From JBJYIN01 sp046237015 (lineage in GTDB: Bacteria > Pseudomonadota > Gammaproteobacteria > Enterobacterales > Enterobacteriaceae), in the NCBI RefSeq assembly GCF_046237015.1, contig NZ_JBJYIN010000018.1, positions 41,885-105,884 on the forward strand: 64,000 nucleotides of DNA, written 5' to 3'. This document shows positions 8,762-17,424 of this stretch, one piece after another; positions within the stretch are counted from its first letter, which is position 1; every line of letters starts with the position of its first letter. Under the pieces are notes generated by a model. That model saw only the letters and a list, made by a program, of their open reading frames with translations, was not told the DNA's origin and made no database searches. A program made the translations under genes and the position numbers.

Positions 8762-9856
8762 ATGAAAACCACTAATCTTCCCGTGTCGGGTGCGCTGTCT
8801 CCGAGCAAATTTGTACGATCGCGCGAGAATATGCTGCTGCTGATCCTCAGGTTGCGTACGTTTATTGCGCTGTTCCTGATTTTGGGCTTCTTTTCTTTTA
8901 CTGTCCCCGGATTTCTGGCGACGGGCAGTTTGATCATCATGGTGAAACACATTGCCATTAACGCGTTTCTGGCATTGGGGATCACGTTCGTCATCATTAC
9001 CGCAGGTATCGACTTATCGATAGGCGCTACGTTAGGGCTATGCGGGATGATCGCAGGCTACATGATTACCCAGGGTATTGTTCTACCCATGTTTGGCGTC
9101 GCTATTTTCCCCAGCGTATGGGTTATCGTGCCGGTGGTTCTTCTGATTGGCGCGTTTATTGGCGCAATAAACGGTTGGATTATCACGCGTTATAACGTTG
9201 CGCCATTCATTTGTACGTTAGGCACGATGTACATCGTGCGTGGTGCGGCCATGCTGATATCGGGAGGGGAAACGTTCCCTGGTCTATCGGGCAACCCACA
9301 ATTAGGCAATACCGGTTTTGATCTTATTGGTTCCGGTACGGTACTGGGGATCCCGTTTGCCATCTGGTTGATGCTGATACTGGCGTTGATCATTGCCTAT
9401 GTCGCTCGTCGGTTACCGTTTGGTCGTCATGTTTATGCTATTGGCGATAACGAACGAGCCGCTGAATTATCGGGTGTAAAGGTTCGGCAGGTTAAGGTCT
9501 GGGTCTATACCATCTCCGGTTTTTGTGCCGCGATTGCGGGAATTGTGGTGTCTTCTCAACTGGTGGCGAGCCACCCGGCGACCGGTACGGCATTTGAAAT
9601 GAATGCTATCGCTGCGGTTGTACTCGGTGGGACATCGTTGGCTGGAGGGCGTGGAACCATATTAGGGACGGTTATCGGGGCTTTTGTCATCGGTATTCTG
9701 GCTGATGGACTGGTCATGATGGGGGTCAGTGAGTTCTGGCAGATGGTCATCAAAGGCATTGTGATTATTGTAGCGGTTATCATCGATCAGATGCAGAACC
9801 GGATGCAGCACAAAGCCGCAATTGTTTCGCAAAAGGTTGCCGCTGAAGGGGCATAG
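8762..9856 (+). CDS. Sugar ABC importer, permease (RbsC type)
   Basis: A 364-residue integral membrane protein with about ten hydrophobic segments and the RbsC-family signature block GINGWIITRYNVAPFICTLG-like (here GAINGWIITRYNVAPFI) and MNAIAAVVLGGTSLAGGRGT near the C-terminal third. It probably works as a homodimer forming the transport channel for the sugar delivered by the binding protein. It begins three bases after the ATPase stop codon, so the two are one transcriptional unit. Confidence 0.95.
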   Translation: MKTTNLPVSGALSPSKFVRSRENMLLLILRLRTFIALFLILGFFSFTVPGFLATGSLIIMVKHIAINAFLALGITFVIITAGIDLSIGATLGLCGMIAGYMITQGIVLPMFGVAIFPSVWVIVPVVLLIGAFIGAINGWIITRYNVAPFICTLGTMYIVRGAAMLISGGETFPGLSGNPQLGNTGFDLIGSGTVLGIPFAIWLMLILALIIAYVARRLPFGRHVYAIGDNERAAELSGVKVRQVKVWVYTISGFCAAIAGIVVSSQLVASHPATGTAFEMNAIAAVVLGGTSLAGGRGTILGTVIGAFVIGILADGLVMMGVSEFWQMVIKGIVIIVAVIIDQMQNRMQHKAAIVSQKVAAEGA

Positions 9857-9958
9857 CACGACCAGAGGAAAGGGATAAATAGGCAGTTGGACCGTCACAC
9901 GGTGACGTATAAAAAATGTTCCTGGTGTTTTTGAATGCTGTTTTTTTTGTCCACAATG

Positions 9959-9970
9959 GAATAAATATTC
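9959..9970. promoter_or_regulatory. Second GAATA-N2-TATTC site, ahead of the transketolase genes
   Basis: GAATAAATATTC lies 33 bases before the transketolase subunit A start, inside a 146-base gap after the permease gene. It shares arms with the palindrome at 5593-5606. The gap is AT-rich and could hold a secondary promoter, so the catabolic genes may be transcribed both from the transport promoter and from here. Confidence 0.45.
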
Positions 9971-10002
9971 AAATTTGAGTAAAAATTCAAGTGAGGTGAG
10001 AT

Positions 10003-10833
10003 ATGAATCCGTACACATTGTCGGTGGAGGCGTTGATACAGAAAGCTCGCGCTATTCGTCGCCGCATTATTCATCTGAATGCCAATAGCCCGGCGGGTGG
10101 ACATACGGGAGCCGATTTATCACAGGTTGAAATTCTGACGGCTCTGTATTTTCGTATTTTGAATTGTGCGCCAGATCGTCTTCAGGATCCCCAGCGGGAT
10201 ATTTACATTCAGTCCAAAGGTCATGCGGTTGGCGGCTATTACTGCTGTCTGGCTGAAGGCGGTTATTTCCCAGAGTCCTGGTTGCCGACGTATCAGCATC
10301 CTGATTCTCATCTGCCAGGACACCCGGTGAAGCATAAAACCCCAGGCATTGAGTTGAATACAGGGGCGTTGGGACATGGCCTGCCGGTAGCTGTAGGAAT
10401 TGCACTAGCCGCCAAACGCGACAACAGTCCGCGCAGGGTATTCGTTGTGACGGGCGATGGGGAATTGGCTGAAGGTAGCAACTGGGAAGCAGCTTTGGTC
10501 GCCGCGCACTACAAATTGGATAACCTGATCATTATCAACGACAAAAACAAGCTGCAACTGGCTGGCGCGACTCGTTCCATCATGAATACCGATCCACTGG
10601 CGGATAAGTGGCGTGCTTTTGGTTTAGAGGTCACGGAGTGTGCCGGTAATGACATGCAATCCGTGGTGACGACACTGGAAGGTCTGACGCCAAATGGTAA
10701 GCCAAACGTGGTGATTGCCAATACAGAGAAAGGGGCTGGGGTGTCCTTCATTCAGGGACGGGCTGAATGGCATCACCGTGTACCCAAAGGTGAAGAGATC
10801 GCATTGGCATTGGAGGAATTGAAAGATGAATAA
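10003..10833 (+). CDS. aptA: Transketolase, N-terminal (thiamine diphosphate) subunit; probable apulose-4-phosphate transketolase subunit A
   Basis: A 276-residue protein equal to the first half of a transketolase. The thiamine-diphosphate/Mg site is visible as VTGDGELAEGSNWEAAL ending in LIIINDKNKLQL (GDG-N..N motif). HLNANSPAGGHTGADLS near the start is the substrate/cofactor His region. The catalytic pyrimidine domain is missing and is supplied by the next gene, whose ATG overlaps this stop by 8 bases. In the published D-apiose pathway the split enzyme AptA/AptB converts apulose-4-phosphate and glyceraldehyde-3-phosphate into xylulose-5-phosphate and dihydroxyacetone. The assignment rests on the cluster; a role in another ketose pathway is possible. 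Confidence 0.85.
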   Translation: MNPYTLSVEALIQKARAIRRRIIHLNANSPAGGHTGADLSQVEILTALYFRILNCAPDRLQDPQRDIYIQSKGHAVGGYYCCLAEGGYFPESWLPTYQHPDSHLPGHPVKHKTPGIELNTGALGHGLPVAVGIALAAKRDNSPRRVFVVTGDGELAEGSNWEAALVAAHYKLDNLIIINDKNKLQLAGATRSIMNTDPLADKWRAFGLEVTECAGNDMQSVVTTLEGLTPNGKPNVVIANTEKGAGVSFIQGRAEWHHRVPKGEEIALALEELKDE

Positions 10834-11770
10834 CGCAGAGCATCTGGCCAGTGTCATGGTCGAGCAATTTATTAAAGCGGTTGATCGGGGTGTCGATCTG
10901 GTTCCAGTCGTGGCGGACTCAACGTCAACGGCGAAAATTTCTCCTTTTATCCAACGTTTCCCAGAGCGTCTGGTTAACGTGGGGATTGCAGAACAAACCA
11001 TGGTTGGCACGGCGGTGGGATTATCTATCGGCGGCAAAGTCGCGGTAACGTGTAATGCTGCCCCGTTTTTAATTTCACGAGCAAACGAGCAGGTCAAAGT
11101 TGACGTTTGCTATAACAACAGCAACGTTAAGCTGTTTGGGCTGAATGCCGGGTGCAGCTACGGGCCGTTAGCCAGTACCCACCACAGTATTGACGATATC
11201 TCGGTACTCCGCGGGTTCGGTAATATTGAGATTTATGCGCCGTCCAGCCCTGAAGAATGCCGACAGATCATCGACTACGCTCTCGCTCATCAGGGGCCGG
11301 TGTACATCCGCCTTGATGGTAAGGCGCTACCAGCCTTGCATGATGAGCAATACCACTTTGTTCCGGGACAAATCGACGTATTACGTAAAGGGACTGATAT
11401 CGCATTGGTCGGGATGGGCTCGACCGTGCATGAAGTCGTGACGGCGTCCGAGTTATTAGCGGAGAAAGGCATCTCTGCTACGGTGGTCAACCTTTCTTCG
11501 ATTCGTCCGTGTAATACTCGGCAATTGCTTGAAATTCTGAGTGAAACGCCTCGGGTTATTACGGTGGAAGAGCACAATGTGAATGGCGGGGCGGGTAGTC
11601 TGGTCGCTGAGGTATTGGCAGAAGCGGGTAAAGGTATCCCGCTGTTACGACTCGGCATCCCTGATGGACAGTATGCGATTGCGGCCGATCGTTCCGCTAT
11701 GCGTGCACATCACGGACTGGATGCATCAGGTATCGTTAATGCGGCGCAGCGTCTCTGTCAGGGAGAATAA
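10826..11770 (+). CDS. aptB: Transketolase, C-terminal (pyrimidine) subunit; probable apulose-4-phosphate transketolase subunit B
   Basis: A 314-residue protein equal to the second half of a transketolase: the pyrimidine-binding domain with the activating glutamate in VNVGIAEQTMVGTAVGL, followed by the C-terminal transketolase domain (TVVNLSSIRPCN, VEEHNVNGGAGSLVAEVL). It must pair with the product of the gene it overlaps by 8 bases to form a complete active site at the subunit interface. Together they would deliver plant-derived apulose-4-phosphate carbon into the pentose phosphate pathway. Confidence 0.85.
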   Translation: MNNAEHLASVMVEQFIKAVDRGVDLVPVVADSTSTAKISPFIQRFPERLVNVGIAEQTMVGTAVGLSIGGKVAVTCNAAPFLISRANEQVKVDVCYNNSNVKLFGLNAGCSYGPLASTHHSIDDISVLRGFGNIEIYAPSSPEECRQIIDYALAHQGPVYIRLDGKALPALHDEQYHFVPGQIDVLRKGTDIALVGMGSTVHEVVTASELLAEKGISATVVNLSSIRPCNTRQLLEILSETPRVITVEEHNVNGGAGSLVAEVLAEAGKGIPLLRLGIPDGQYAIAADRSAMRAHHGLDASGIVNAAQRLCQGE

Positions 11771-11772
11771 TT

Positions 11773-13263
11773 ATGGTCACACCGATTATTCTGGCAATCG
11801 ATGAAGGCACAACGAACGCCAAAGCGATAGCAGTAGATACATCGGGCCGCATTCTGGCTAAAGCCTCGGTGGCGCTGCATGTTTCGCATCCCGAACCGGG
11901 GCGGGCGGAACAGGATGCTATGGCTATCTGGCACGCGGTTTGTCAGGCAATTGAGGCCTGTCTGGCGCAATTACATCGTGTGCGCGTCGAGGGTATCGCC
12001 ATCAGTAATCAGCGGGAGTCCGTCTTAATCTGGGAACGGCAAACCGGACAACCGTTGACACCGCTGGTTAGTTGGCAGGATCGTCGTTCTGAACGTTTCT
12101 GCCAAGCATTGCATGGCAGTGCTGAAGCTACGTTGATTGAGGAACGGACGGGACTCACGTTGGATCCGCTTTTCCCTGCATCAAAAATACACACGATGTT
12201 GGCTGAATTGCCTGAAGGTGCCGCGCGAGCTTTACGCGGTGAGCTGTGCATCGGTACGGTTGATTGTTGGCTTAACTGGCAACTTAGCGGTGGACTGGCT
12301 TATTCAACAGATTACTCCAATGCTTCTCGTACCCAGTTGTTCAATATCCATCGAGGATGTTGGGATGAGGATTTACTGGCTCTGTTTGGCATTCCCAGTA
12401 TCTGTTTACCCGCAGTAACGCCTTCGGCTGCGGTACATGGGCATACTGCGCTCACCAATATCAAGGGGTTACCCGTTGGTGTGCCTATTGCCGCTCTTAT
12501 CGGTGATTCTCACGCGGCGTTATATGGACAGGGAAGCAATCAAAGCGGGGAAATCAAGGCGACCTATGGGACAGGTTCATCGCTGATGACGACCGTTGAC
12601 CATTCTAAGATCCGTGACCATGGTTTGAGCACGACAATTGCCTGGCATGATGGGGACCTGCGCTACGCGCTGGAAGGTAATATTACCCATACCGGTTCCG
12701 GTTTCGCCTGGATAGGCAAGATGCTTGGTGTCTCTTCTATACCGCACCTGACCGAACTGGCATTAAGTGCCGAATCTAATCAAAACGTCTTTTTTGTTCC
12801 GGCCTTATCGGGGTTGGGGGCACCGTATTGGGACACCCAGGCACGCGGCATCGTGTGTGGTTTGTCTGATGCTACCACGCCAGCGGTGATTGCGCGTGCC
12901 GGTCTTGAAGCGATTGCATATCAAATCGCTGACGTCTTTTTTGCGATGGAACAGGCTTCCCAGCGTGCATTGCCTGCGCTACGCGTCGACGGCGGTGCGA
13001 CACAAAATCGCTGGTTGATGCAATTTCAAGCCGATCTGCTGCAACGTCCTCTGATTCGTAACCACAATGCCGAGGTATCCGCACTGGGTGCCGCTTATCT
13101 GGCAGGAAAAACATTGGGGTGGTGGGTCACTCGAGAGCAGATGGCGGCCTTGCCAAGGGAAGTGGAGTGCATCGAGCCACAAGGGGTAAATAGCGCTGTC
13201 TTGGACAGCTATGCGCATTGGAAAGATGCGGTGGCTCGCGCTCGTTTTCAGCCAGTACGGTAA
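11773..13263 (+). CDS. FGGY-family carbohydrate kinase (probable D-apulose kinase)
   Basis: A 496-residue ATP-dependent sugar kinase. The N-terminal domain opens with IILAIDEGTTNAKAIAVD, the phosphate-binding loop of the actin-like fold. The C-terminal FGGY signature region is around LRVDGGATQNRWLMQFQADLLQ (adenosine loop). Two such domains close over sugar and ATP. It follows aptB by two bases and precedes the isomerase gene. In the apiose route it would phosphorylate D-apulose to apulose-4-phosphate; xylulose or glycerol kinases share the family, so the substrate is inferred from context. Confidence 0.88.
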   Translation: MVTPIILAIDEGTTNAKAIAVDTSGRILAKASVALHVSHPEPGRAEQDAMAIWHAVCQAIEACLAQLHRVRVEGIAISNQRESVLIWERQTGQPLTPLVSWQDRRSERFCQALHGSAEATLIEERTGLTLDPLFPASKIHTMLAELPEGAARALRGELCIGTVDCWLNWQLSGGLAYSTDYSNASRTQLFNIHRGCWDEDLLALFGIPSICLPAVTPSAAVHGHTALTNIKGLPVGVPIAALIGDSHAALYGQGSNQSGEIKATYGTGSSLMTTVDHSKIRDHGLSTTIAWHDGDLRYALEGNITHTGSGFAWIGKMLGVSSIPHLTELALSAESNQNVFFVPALSGLGAPYWDTQARGIVCGLSDATTPAVIARAGLEAIAYQIADVFFAMEQASQRALPALRVDGGATQNRWLMQFQADLLQRPLIRNHNAEVSALGAAYLAGKTLGWWVTREQMAALPREVECIEPQGVNSAVLDSYAHWKDAVARARFQPVR

Positions 13264-13349
13264 GTAAATCTGATGGTTAGGTAAGCATTATTTTGTTGGG
13301 TCTGGTGGAACTGAACATCAATATTTCCTCATGATCCGAAGCATCATCT

Positions 13350-13475
13350 GTACCCTCAATAATTCAAGTTGTCGGAAAGTGGCAAGTAAAAAAATCCTGA
13401 TGCGCTTTTTAAATCAGCGACTTGGGAAGGTGAACGACGCCAACGTTCAGACGGTTTGAAATATAACGAGGATAA
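13350..13475. repeat. Intergenic repeat, copy 3, inside the sugar cluster
   Basis: Left end TACCCTCAATAATTCAAGTT (13351-13370) and right end GTTTGAAATATAACGAGGAT match the inverted ends of the other copies in degraded form. It fills most of the 238-base gap between the kinase and isomerase genes. An internal AAATCAGCGACTTGGGAAGG segment is part of the same element. The insertion separates the isomerase from the rest of the operon and may affect its expression. Confidence 0.55.
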
Positions 13476-13501
13476 TCACAAATCAAAGAGGTGATTTAAT
13501 T

Positions 13502-14500
13502 ATGGCAACGTATAACTATCCTGAGTTTGGCGCGGGTTTATGGCATTTTGCGAATTATATCGATCGGTACGCGGTTGATGGCTATGGCCCGGCGTTGAGT
13601 ACGCTGGATCAGATCAAAGCCGCGAAAGAGGTCGGTGAGCTGTCTTACGTGGATTTACCCTATCCGTTTACCCCAGGCGTTACGCTGAATGAAGTGAAAG
13701 ATGCGTTAAAAGATGCCGGGCTGAAAGCCATCGGTATTACGCCAGAAATCTATCTGCAAAAATGGTCTCGTGGGGCGTTTACCAATCCCGATCCTGCTGC
13801 GCGTGCGGCGGCATTTGATTTGATGCATGAAGCTGCCGGAATTGTTCGTGAGCTGGGTGCGAATTATGTCAAAGTATGGCCAGGTCAGGATGGTTGGGAT
13901 TATCCATTCCAGGTTAGTCACAAAAACCTATGGAAGCTAGCGGTAGACGGTATGCGCGATCTGGCGGGGGCTAATCCGGATGTCAAATTCGCGATAGAAT
14001 ATAAGCCGCGTGAGCCACGTGTGAAAATGACCTGGGATTCAGCCGCGCGCACGCTGTTGGGCATTGAAGATATCGGCCTGGATAATGTGGGCGTACTGTT
14101 GGACTTCGGTCATGCGTTGTACGGTGGTGAGTCGCCGGCGGATTCCGCACAGTTGATTATCGATCGCGGTCGCTTATTTGGTATGGATGTCAACGATAAC
14201 TTGCGTGGCTGGGATGACGATTTGGTTGTGGGTACGGTCCATATGACCGAAATTTTTGAGTTCTTCTATGTCTTGAAAATTAACAACTGGAATGGGGTGT
14301 GGCAACTCGATCAGTTCCCATTCCGTGAAAATCATGTTGAAGCAGCCAAGCTGTCTATCCGTTTCCTGAAACACATTTATCGTGCGTTGGATAAGCTCGA
14401 TATCCCGGCACTTCAAGCGGCGCAAGAAGCACAGAATCCTTTATTAGCGCAGCGGATTGTTCAGGATGCGTTACTCTCGTCGATCAAGGTGGACGAGTAA
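13502..14500 (+). CDS. Sugar isomerase/epimerase-type TIM-barrel protein (probable D-apiose isomerase)
   Basis: A 332-residue protein of the xylose-isomerase-like (AP_endonuc_2) TIM-barrel superfamily. Likely metal-binding acidic and His positions lie in KFAIEYKPREPRV, GVLLDFGHALYGGE and FGMDVNDNLRGWDDDLVVG, which come at successive barrel strands. No signal peptide. A ribosome binding site AGAGGTG lies at 13488-13494. In the apiose scheme it converts D-apiose to D-apulose, supplying the kinase. It is the last gene before the convergent regulator gene. It could instead isomerise another pentose, since the fold is shared widely. Confidence 0.85.
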   Translation: MATYNYPEFGAGLWHFANYIDRYAVDGYGPALSTLDQIKAAKEVGELSYVDLPYPFTPGVTLNEVKDALKDAGLKAIGITPEIYLQKWSRGAFTNPDPAARAAAFDLMHEAAGIVRELGANYVKVWPGQDGWDYPFQVSHKNLWKLAVDGMRDLAGANPDVKFAIEYKPREPRVKMTWDSAARTLLGIEDIGLDNVGVLLDFGHALYGGESPADSAQLIIDRGRLFGMDVNDNLRGWDDDLVVGTVHMTEIFEFFYVLKINNWNGVWQLDQFPFRENHVEAAKLSIRFLKHIYRALDKLDIPALQAAQEAQNPLLAQRIVQDALLSSIKVDE

Positions 14501-14525
14501 GTAACGATATGTGCAGGTGTACGGG

Positions 14526-15470
14526 TTATACCAGTGTTTCGGCGGTGAGCCTGTCGGTAATCAGCACATCAACATAATGACCTGATAAAGCGCCTCGAAT
14601 CGCGGCGCTTTTTTCTACGCCACCTGCCAGCGCAACCACTCGCGGACACTTGCGTAACTGTGGTAATGCCATACCAATCACCGGATCTTCGCTTTCACGT
14701 AATACCGGTTCTCCCTCAGCGTTGTAATAATGCAGGCAGAGATCGCCTACCGCACCTCGTTCAGCCAAAAGCCGCAGCATTTCTTCGTGGTAATAGTTAC
14801 CGGAGTTTTTCAGCAGTTGGGACGGCTCTAATACGCCGATCCCAACCAGTGCGAGGCTCACCTCGCTAAACTTGGCTACCACGTTGGATACTTCATCACT
14901 GGTTACCAGTCGAGCACGATCTTCTACCGAGCGTTCGATGCTTTGTGCGGGCAGCAAATAGGCCGCGCAGTTCAGTTGGTTTGCCAGTGTTTGTGTGAGG
15001 ATCGTGGCCTGAACGTTACCATTTGGGCCGACGCCGCCTAACAGTTGAATGACGCCTTGAGCCTTAATCGCCAAGGGATGAAGATTATCAACCATCGCCC
15101 GGAGCGTACTACTCCAGGATGAAATCCCCACTAAATCGTCAGGTCGAATACTGGTCTGGACATAGTGTGCAGCGGCGGAACCAATCGCCTGCTTTACCTG
15201 TGCAAGGCTAGCGTTATCGGCAACATCAACCACGATAGCCTGATCGATGGCGTACCGTTTTTGAATCGCTGATTCTAACGTCATAAACATGTTAGGGGGT
15301 TGAATAACGCTGATTTTGACCACACCTTCTTTAACACAGCGCGTAATCGCACGTGACACAAATGACTGTGATAAATGGAGTGATTCAGCAATTTCTGCTT
15401 GTTTCATCCCTTCGCTATAATAAAGCGTGGCGATCTTGACCAATAATCGCTGCTCATCCTGTTTTGACAT
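14526..15470 (-). CDS. SorC/DeoR-type sugar-responsive transcriptional regulator
   Basis: A 314-residue regulator. An N-terminal helix-turn-helix (about residues 15-50: YYSEGMKQAEIAESLHLSQ then SFVSRAITRCV) is followed by a SorC sugar-phosphate-binding domain (VGISSWSSTLRAMVDNL, VIQLLGGVG, CPRVVALAGGVEKSAAIRGAL). ATG 15470 follows GGGAGGATAC; an in-frame extension upstream has no such site. It is convergent with the isomerase gene and lies at the end of the sugar cluster, so it is the likely controller of that cluster. Family members act as tetramers whose DNA binding changes when a phosphorylated sugar binds. A GAATAA inverted pair upstream suggests self-regulation. Confidence 0.88.
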   Translation of the reverse strand: MSKQDEQRLLVKIATLYYSEGMKQAEIAESLHLSQSFVSRAITRCVKEGVVKISVIQPPNMFMTLESAIQKRYAIDQAIVVDVADNASLAQVKQAIGSAAAHYVQTSIRPDDLVGISSWSSTLRAMVDNLHPLAIKAQGVIQLLGGVGPNGNVQATILTQTLANQLNCAAYLLPAQSIERSVEDRARLVTSDEVSNVVAKFSEVSLALVGIGVLEPSQLLKNSGNYYHEEMLRLLAERGAVGDLCLHYYNAEGEPVLRESEDPVIGMALPQLRKCPRVVALAGGVEKSAAIRGALSGHYVDVLITDRLTAETLV

Positions 15471-15501
15471 GTATCCTCCCGCTGGCTCACGGTTGTCATT
15501 T

Positions 15502-15519
15502 TTATTCAGCTTGGAATAA
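15502..15519. promoter_or_regulatory. TTATTC-N6-GAATAA inverted pair upstream of the regulator
   Basis: TTATTC (15502-15507) and GAATAA (15514-15519) form an inverted pair 32 bases in front of the regulator start codon. The right half GGAATAAATA is identical to the left part of the site at 9958-9967. It may be the autoregulatory site of the SorC-type protein. Confidence 0.35.
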
Positions 15520-15720
15520 ATAACAAGCACAGGCGATCGTAGAAGAGAATATCACCGTTTTTAGGTGTTCTTAGACAGCATCAAGACGCGTTTAAAGGGG
15601 AAAAAGGGCGTTTCGACACCAATATTTCCCTGTCAGCGCGATGGATGGTAATTTAATAGGGTATGTCGCCAAATTTTGGCATAATTCATCCGGTTAATGG
15701 GATATCACAGGAAAGAGAAC

Positions 15721-16026
15721 GTGAAATACTTACTGATTTTTTTACTCGTGCTGGCGATATTCATCATTTCTGTCACACTGGGCGCAAACAACGATCAGGT
15801 GGTTACGTTTAATTACCTGCTGGCGCAAGGGGACTATCGCATATCAACGCTGCTTGCGACGTTATTTGCGCTGGGTTTTGTGCTTGGCTGGGTAATCTGT
15901 GGCTTGTTCTATCTACGTCAGCGTATTGCGTTGGGTCGTGCACTACGAAAAATTAAGCGTCTGGAGCAACAGCTTCCAACCTCGAGTGAGGTGAATGTGA
16001 CGCCAGCACAGACTGTTACCCACTAA
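15721..16026 (+). CDS. lapA: Lipopolysaccharide assembly protein A
   Basis: A 101-residue inner-membrane protein starting with GTG (15721) behind AGGAAAG. The sequence VKYLLIFLLVLAIFIISVTL is nearly identical to E. coli YciS/LapA. It has two membrane spans (about 1-20 and 40-65) and a basic, coiled tail (LRKIKRLEQQL). It works with LapB in controlling LPS synthesis and assembly; LapB brings LpxC to FtsH for degradation. Fourteen bases separate it from lapB, the same pair as in E. coli. The GTG start is also the start I recall in E. coli, and no ATG lies nearby in frame. Confidence 0.95.
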   Translation: MKYLLIFLLVLAIFIISVTLGANNDQVVTFNYLLAQGDYRISTLLATLFALGFVLGWVICGLFYLRQRIALGRALRKIKRLEQQLPTSSEVNVTPAQTVTH

Positions 16027-16039
16027 GGAATCATTCTCT

Positions 16040-17209
16040 ATGTTAGAACTGCTGTTTCTGTTGCTGCCAGTGGCCGCCGCTTACGGCTGGTACATGGGCC
16101 GCAGAAGTGCGCAGCAGGATAAAGAGCAGGAATCGAATCGCCTGTCTCGTGAGTATGTGACCGGGGTGAACTTTCTGCTTTCTAACCAGCAGGACAAAGC
16201 TGTCGAACTCTTTCTGGATATGCTCAAAGACGACAGCAACACGTTTGAAGCTCATCTTACGCTGGGTAATCTGTTTCGCTCTCGCGGTGAAGTTGACCGC
16301 GCTATCCGTATTCACCAGGCATTGACCGAGAGTGCGTCCCTGACGTTCGAACAACGGTTATTAGCCGTTCAACAGCTTGGGCGAGATTACGTTGCGGCTG
16401 GGCTGTATGATCGCGCCGAAGAAATTTTCAATCAGCTGGTCGACGAAGAAGATTTTCGCCGCAGTGCGTTGCAGCAGTTATTGCAGATTTACCAGTCGAC
16501 CAGCGATTGGCTAAATGCGATTGAAGCCGCCGAAAAATTAGTGAAAATGGGCAAAGAGGAACTCCGGGTGGAGATTGCACATTTTTACTGTGAGTTGTCT
16601 CTGCTTGCCATGGGAAGCGATGACCTGGACAAAGTGTTGCAGCTACTGAAAAAAGGGGCGGCAGCGGATAAGCAATGCGCACGAGTGTCCATCATGTTGG
16701 GACGTATTTATATGGCTCAGCAAGAGTATGAACGTGCGGTTGAAGCATTGCAGCAGGTTCTCGATCAGGACAAAGCCTTCGTTAGCGAAACACTGCCCAT
16801 GCTGCAAGAATGCTACCAGCACCTACAGCAACCACAGAAGTGGTCTGATTTTCTTAAACGTTGCGTCGAAGAAAATTCGGGTGCGACGGCAGAATTAATG
16901 TTGGCGGATATCCTTGAGCAAGAGCAGGGGGCCGATGTCGCGCAGGTTTATATCAACCGCCAACTGCAACGCCATCCTACCATGCGCGTATTCCATCGGT
17001 TAATTGATTTCCATCTGAGCGAAGCCGAAGACGGCAGGGCAAAAGAAAGTCTTGTGGTTCTGCGTGATTTGGTTGGTGAACAAGTTCGCACCAAGCCACG
17101 TTACCGTTGCCATAAATGCGGATTTACGTCCCAATCACTTTACTGGCATTGTCCTTCCTGCCGGGCTTGGGCAAGCATAAAACCGATTCGTGGATTGGAC
17201 GGTCAATAA
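16040..17209 (+). CDS. lapB: Lipopolysaccharide assembly protein B (TPR/rubredoxin-like)
   Basis: A 389-residue protein anchored by an N-terminal membrane helix (MLELLFLLLPVAAAYGWYMG) with a long cytoplasmic tetratricopeptide-repeat array (about 35-350) and a C-terminal rubredoxin-type zinc ribbon (CHKCGF...CPSCRAW). LapB couples LPS synthesis to phospholipid synthesis by promoting FtsH turnover of LpxC, and it contacts LapA and PbgA/YejM. All elements of the E. coli protein (389 residues) are present. It is co-transcribed with lapA. Confidence 0.97.
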   Translation: MLELLFLLLPVAAAYGWYMGRRSAQQDKEQESNRLSREYVTGVNFLLSNQQDKAVELFLDMLKDDSNTFEAHLTLGNLFRSRGEVDRAIRIHQALTESASLTFEQRLLAVQQLGRDYVAAGLYDRAEEIFNQLVDEEDFRRSALQQLLQIYQSTSDWLNAIEAAEKLVKMGKEELRVEIAHFYCELSLLAMGSDDLDKVLQLLKKGAAADKQCARVSIMLGRIYMAQQEYERAVEALQQVLDQDKAFVSETLPMLQECYQHLQQPQKWSDFLKRCVEENSGATAELMLADILEQEQGADVAQVYINRQLQRHPTMRVFHRLIDFHLSEAEDGRAKESLVVLRDLVGEQVRTKPRYRCHKCGFTSQSLYWHCPSCRAWASIKPIRGLDGQ

Positions 17210-17424
17210 TCACGCCATTGTTCTTTTTAATACCGGAATGTGTTTGTTATCAAATTAGTTACAACATACTTATTTTTATCCTACTTACCGTGCCAGAAAT
17301 AAAGGTGATGGTTCTGGCTTCCCAAGAAGCAAGATCACGGACTGCTGGGATTTAAGGTGTCGGATAGGTAAAATACGGCGGAATTTTTTGCGCGACGACC
17401 GATCTTTTCATCAAGGGGCAACAG

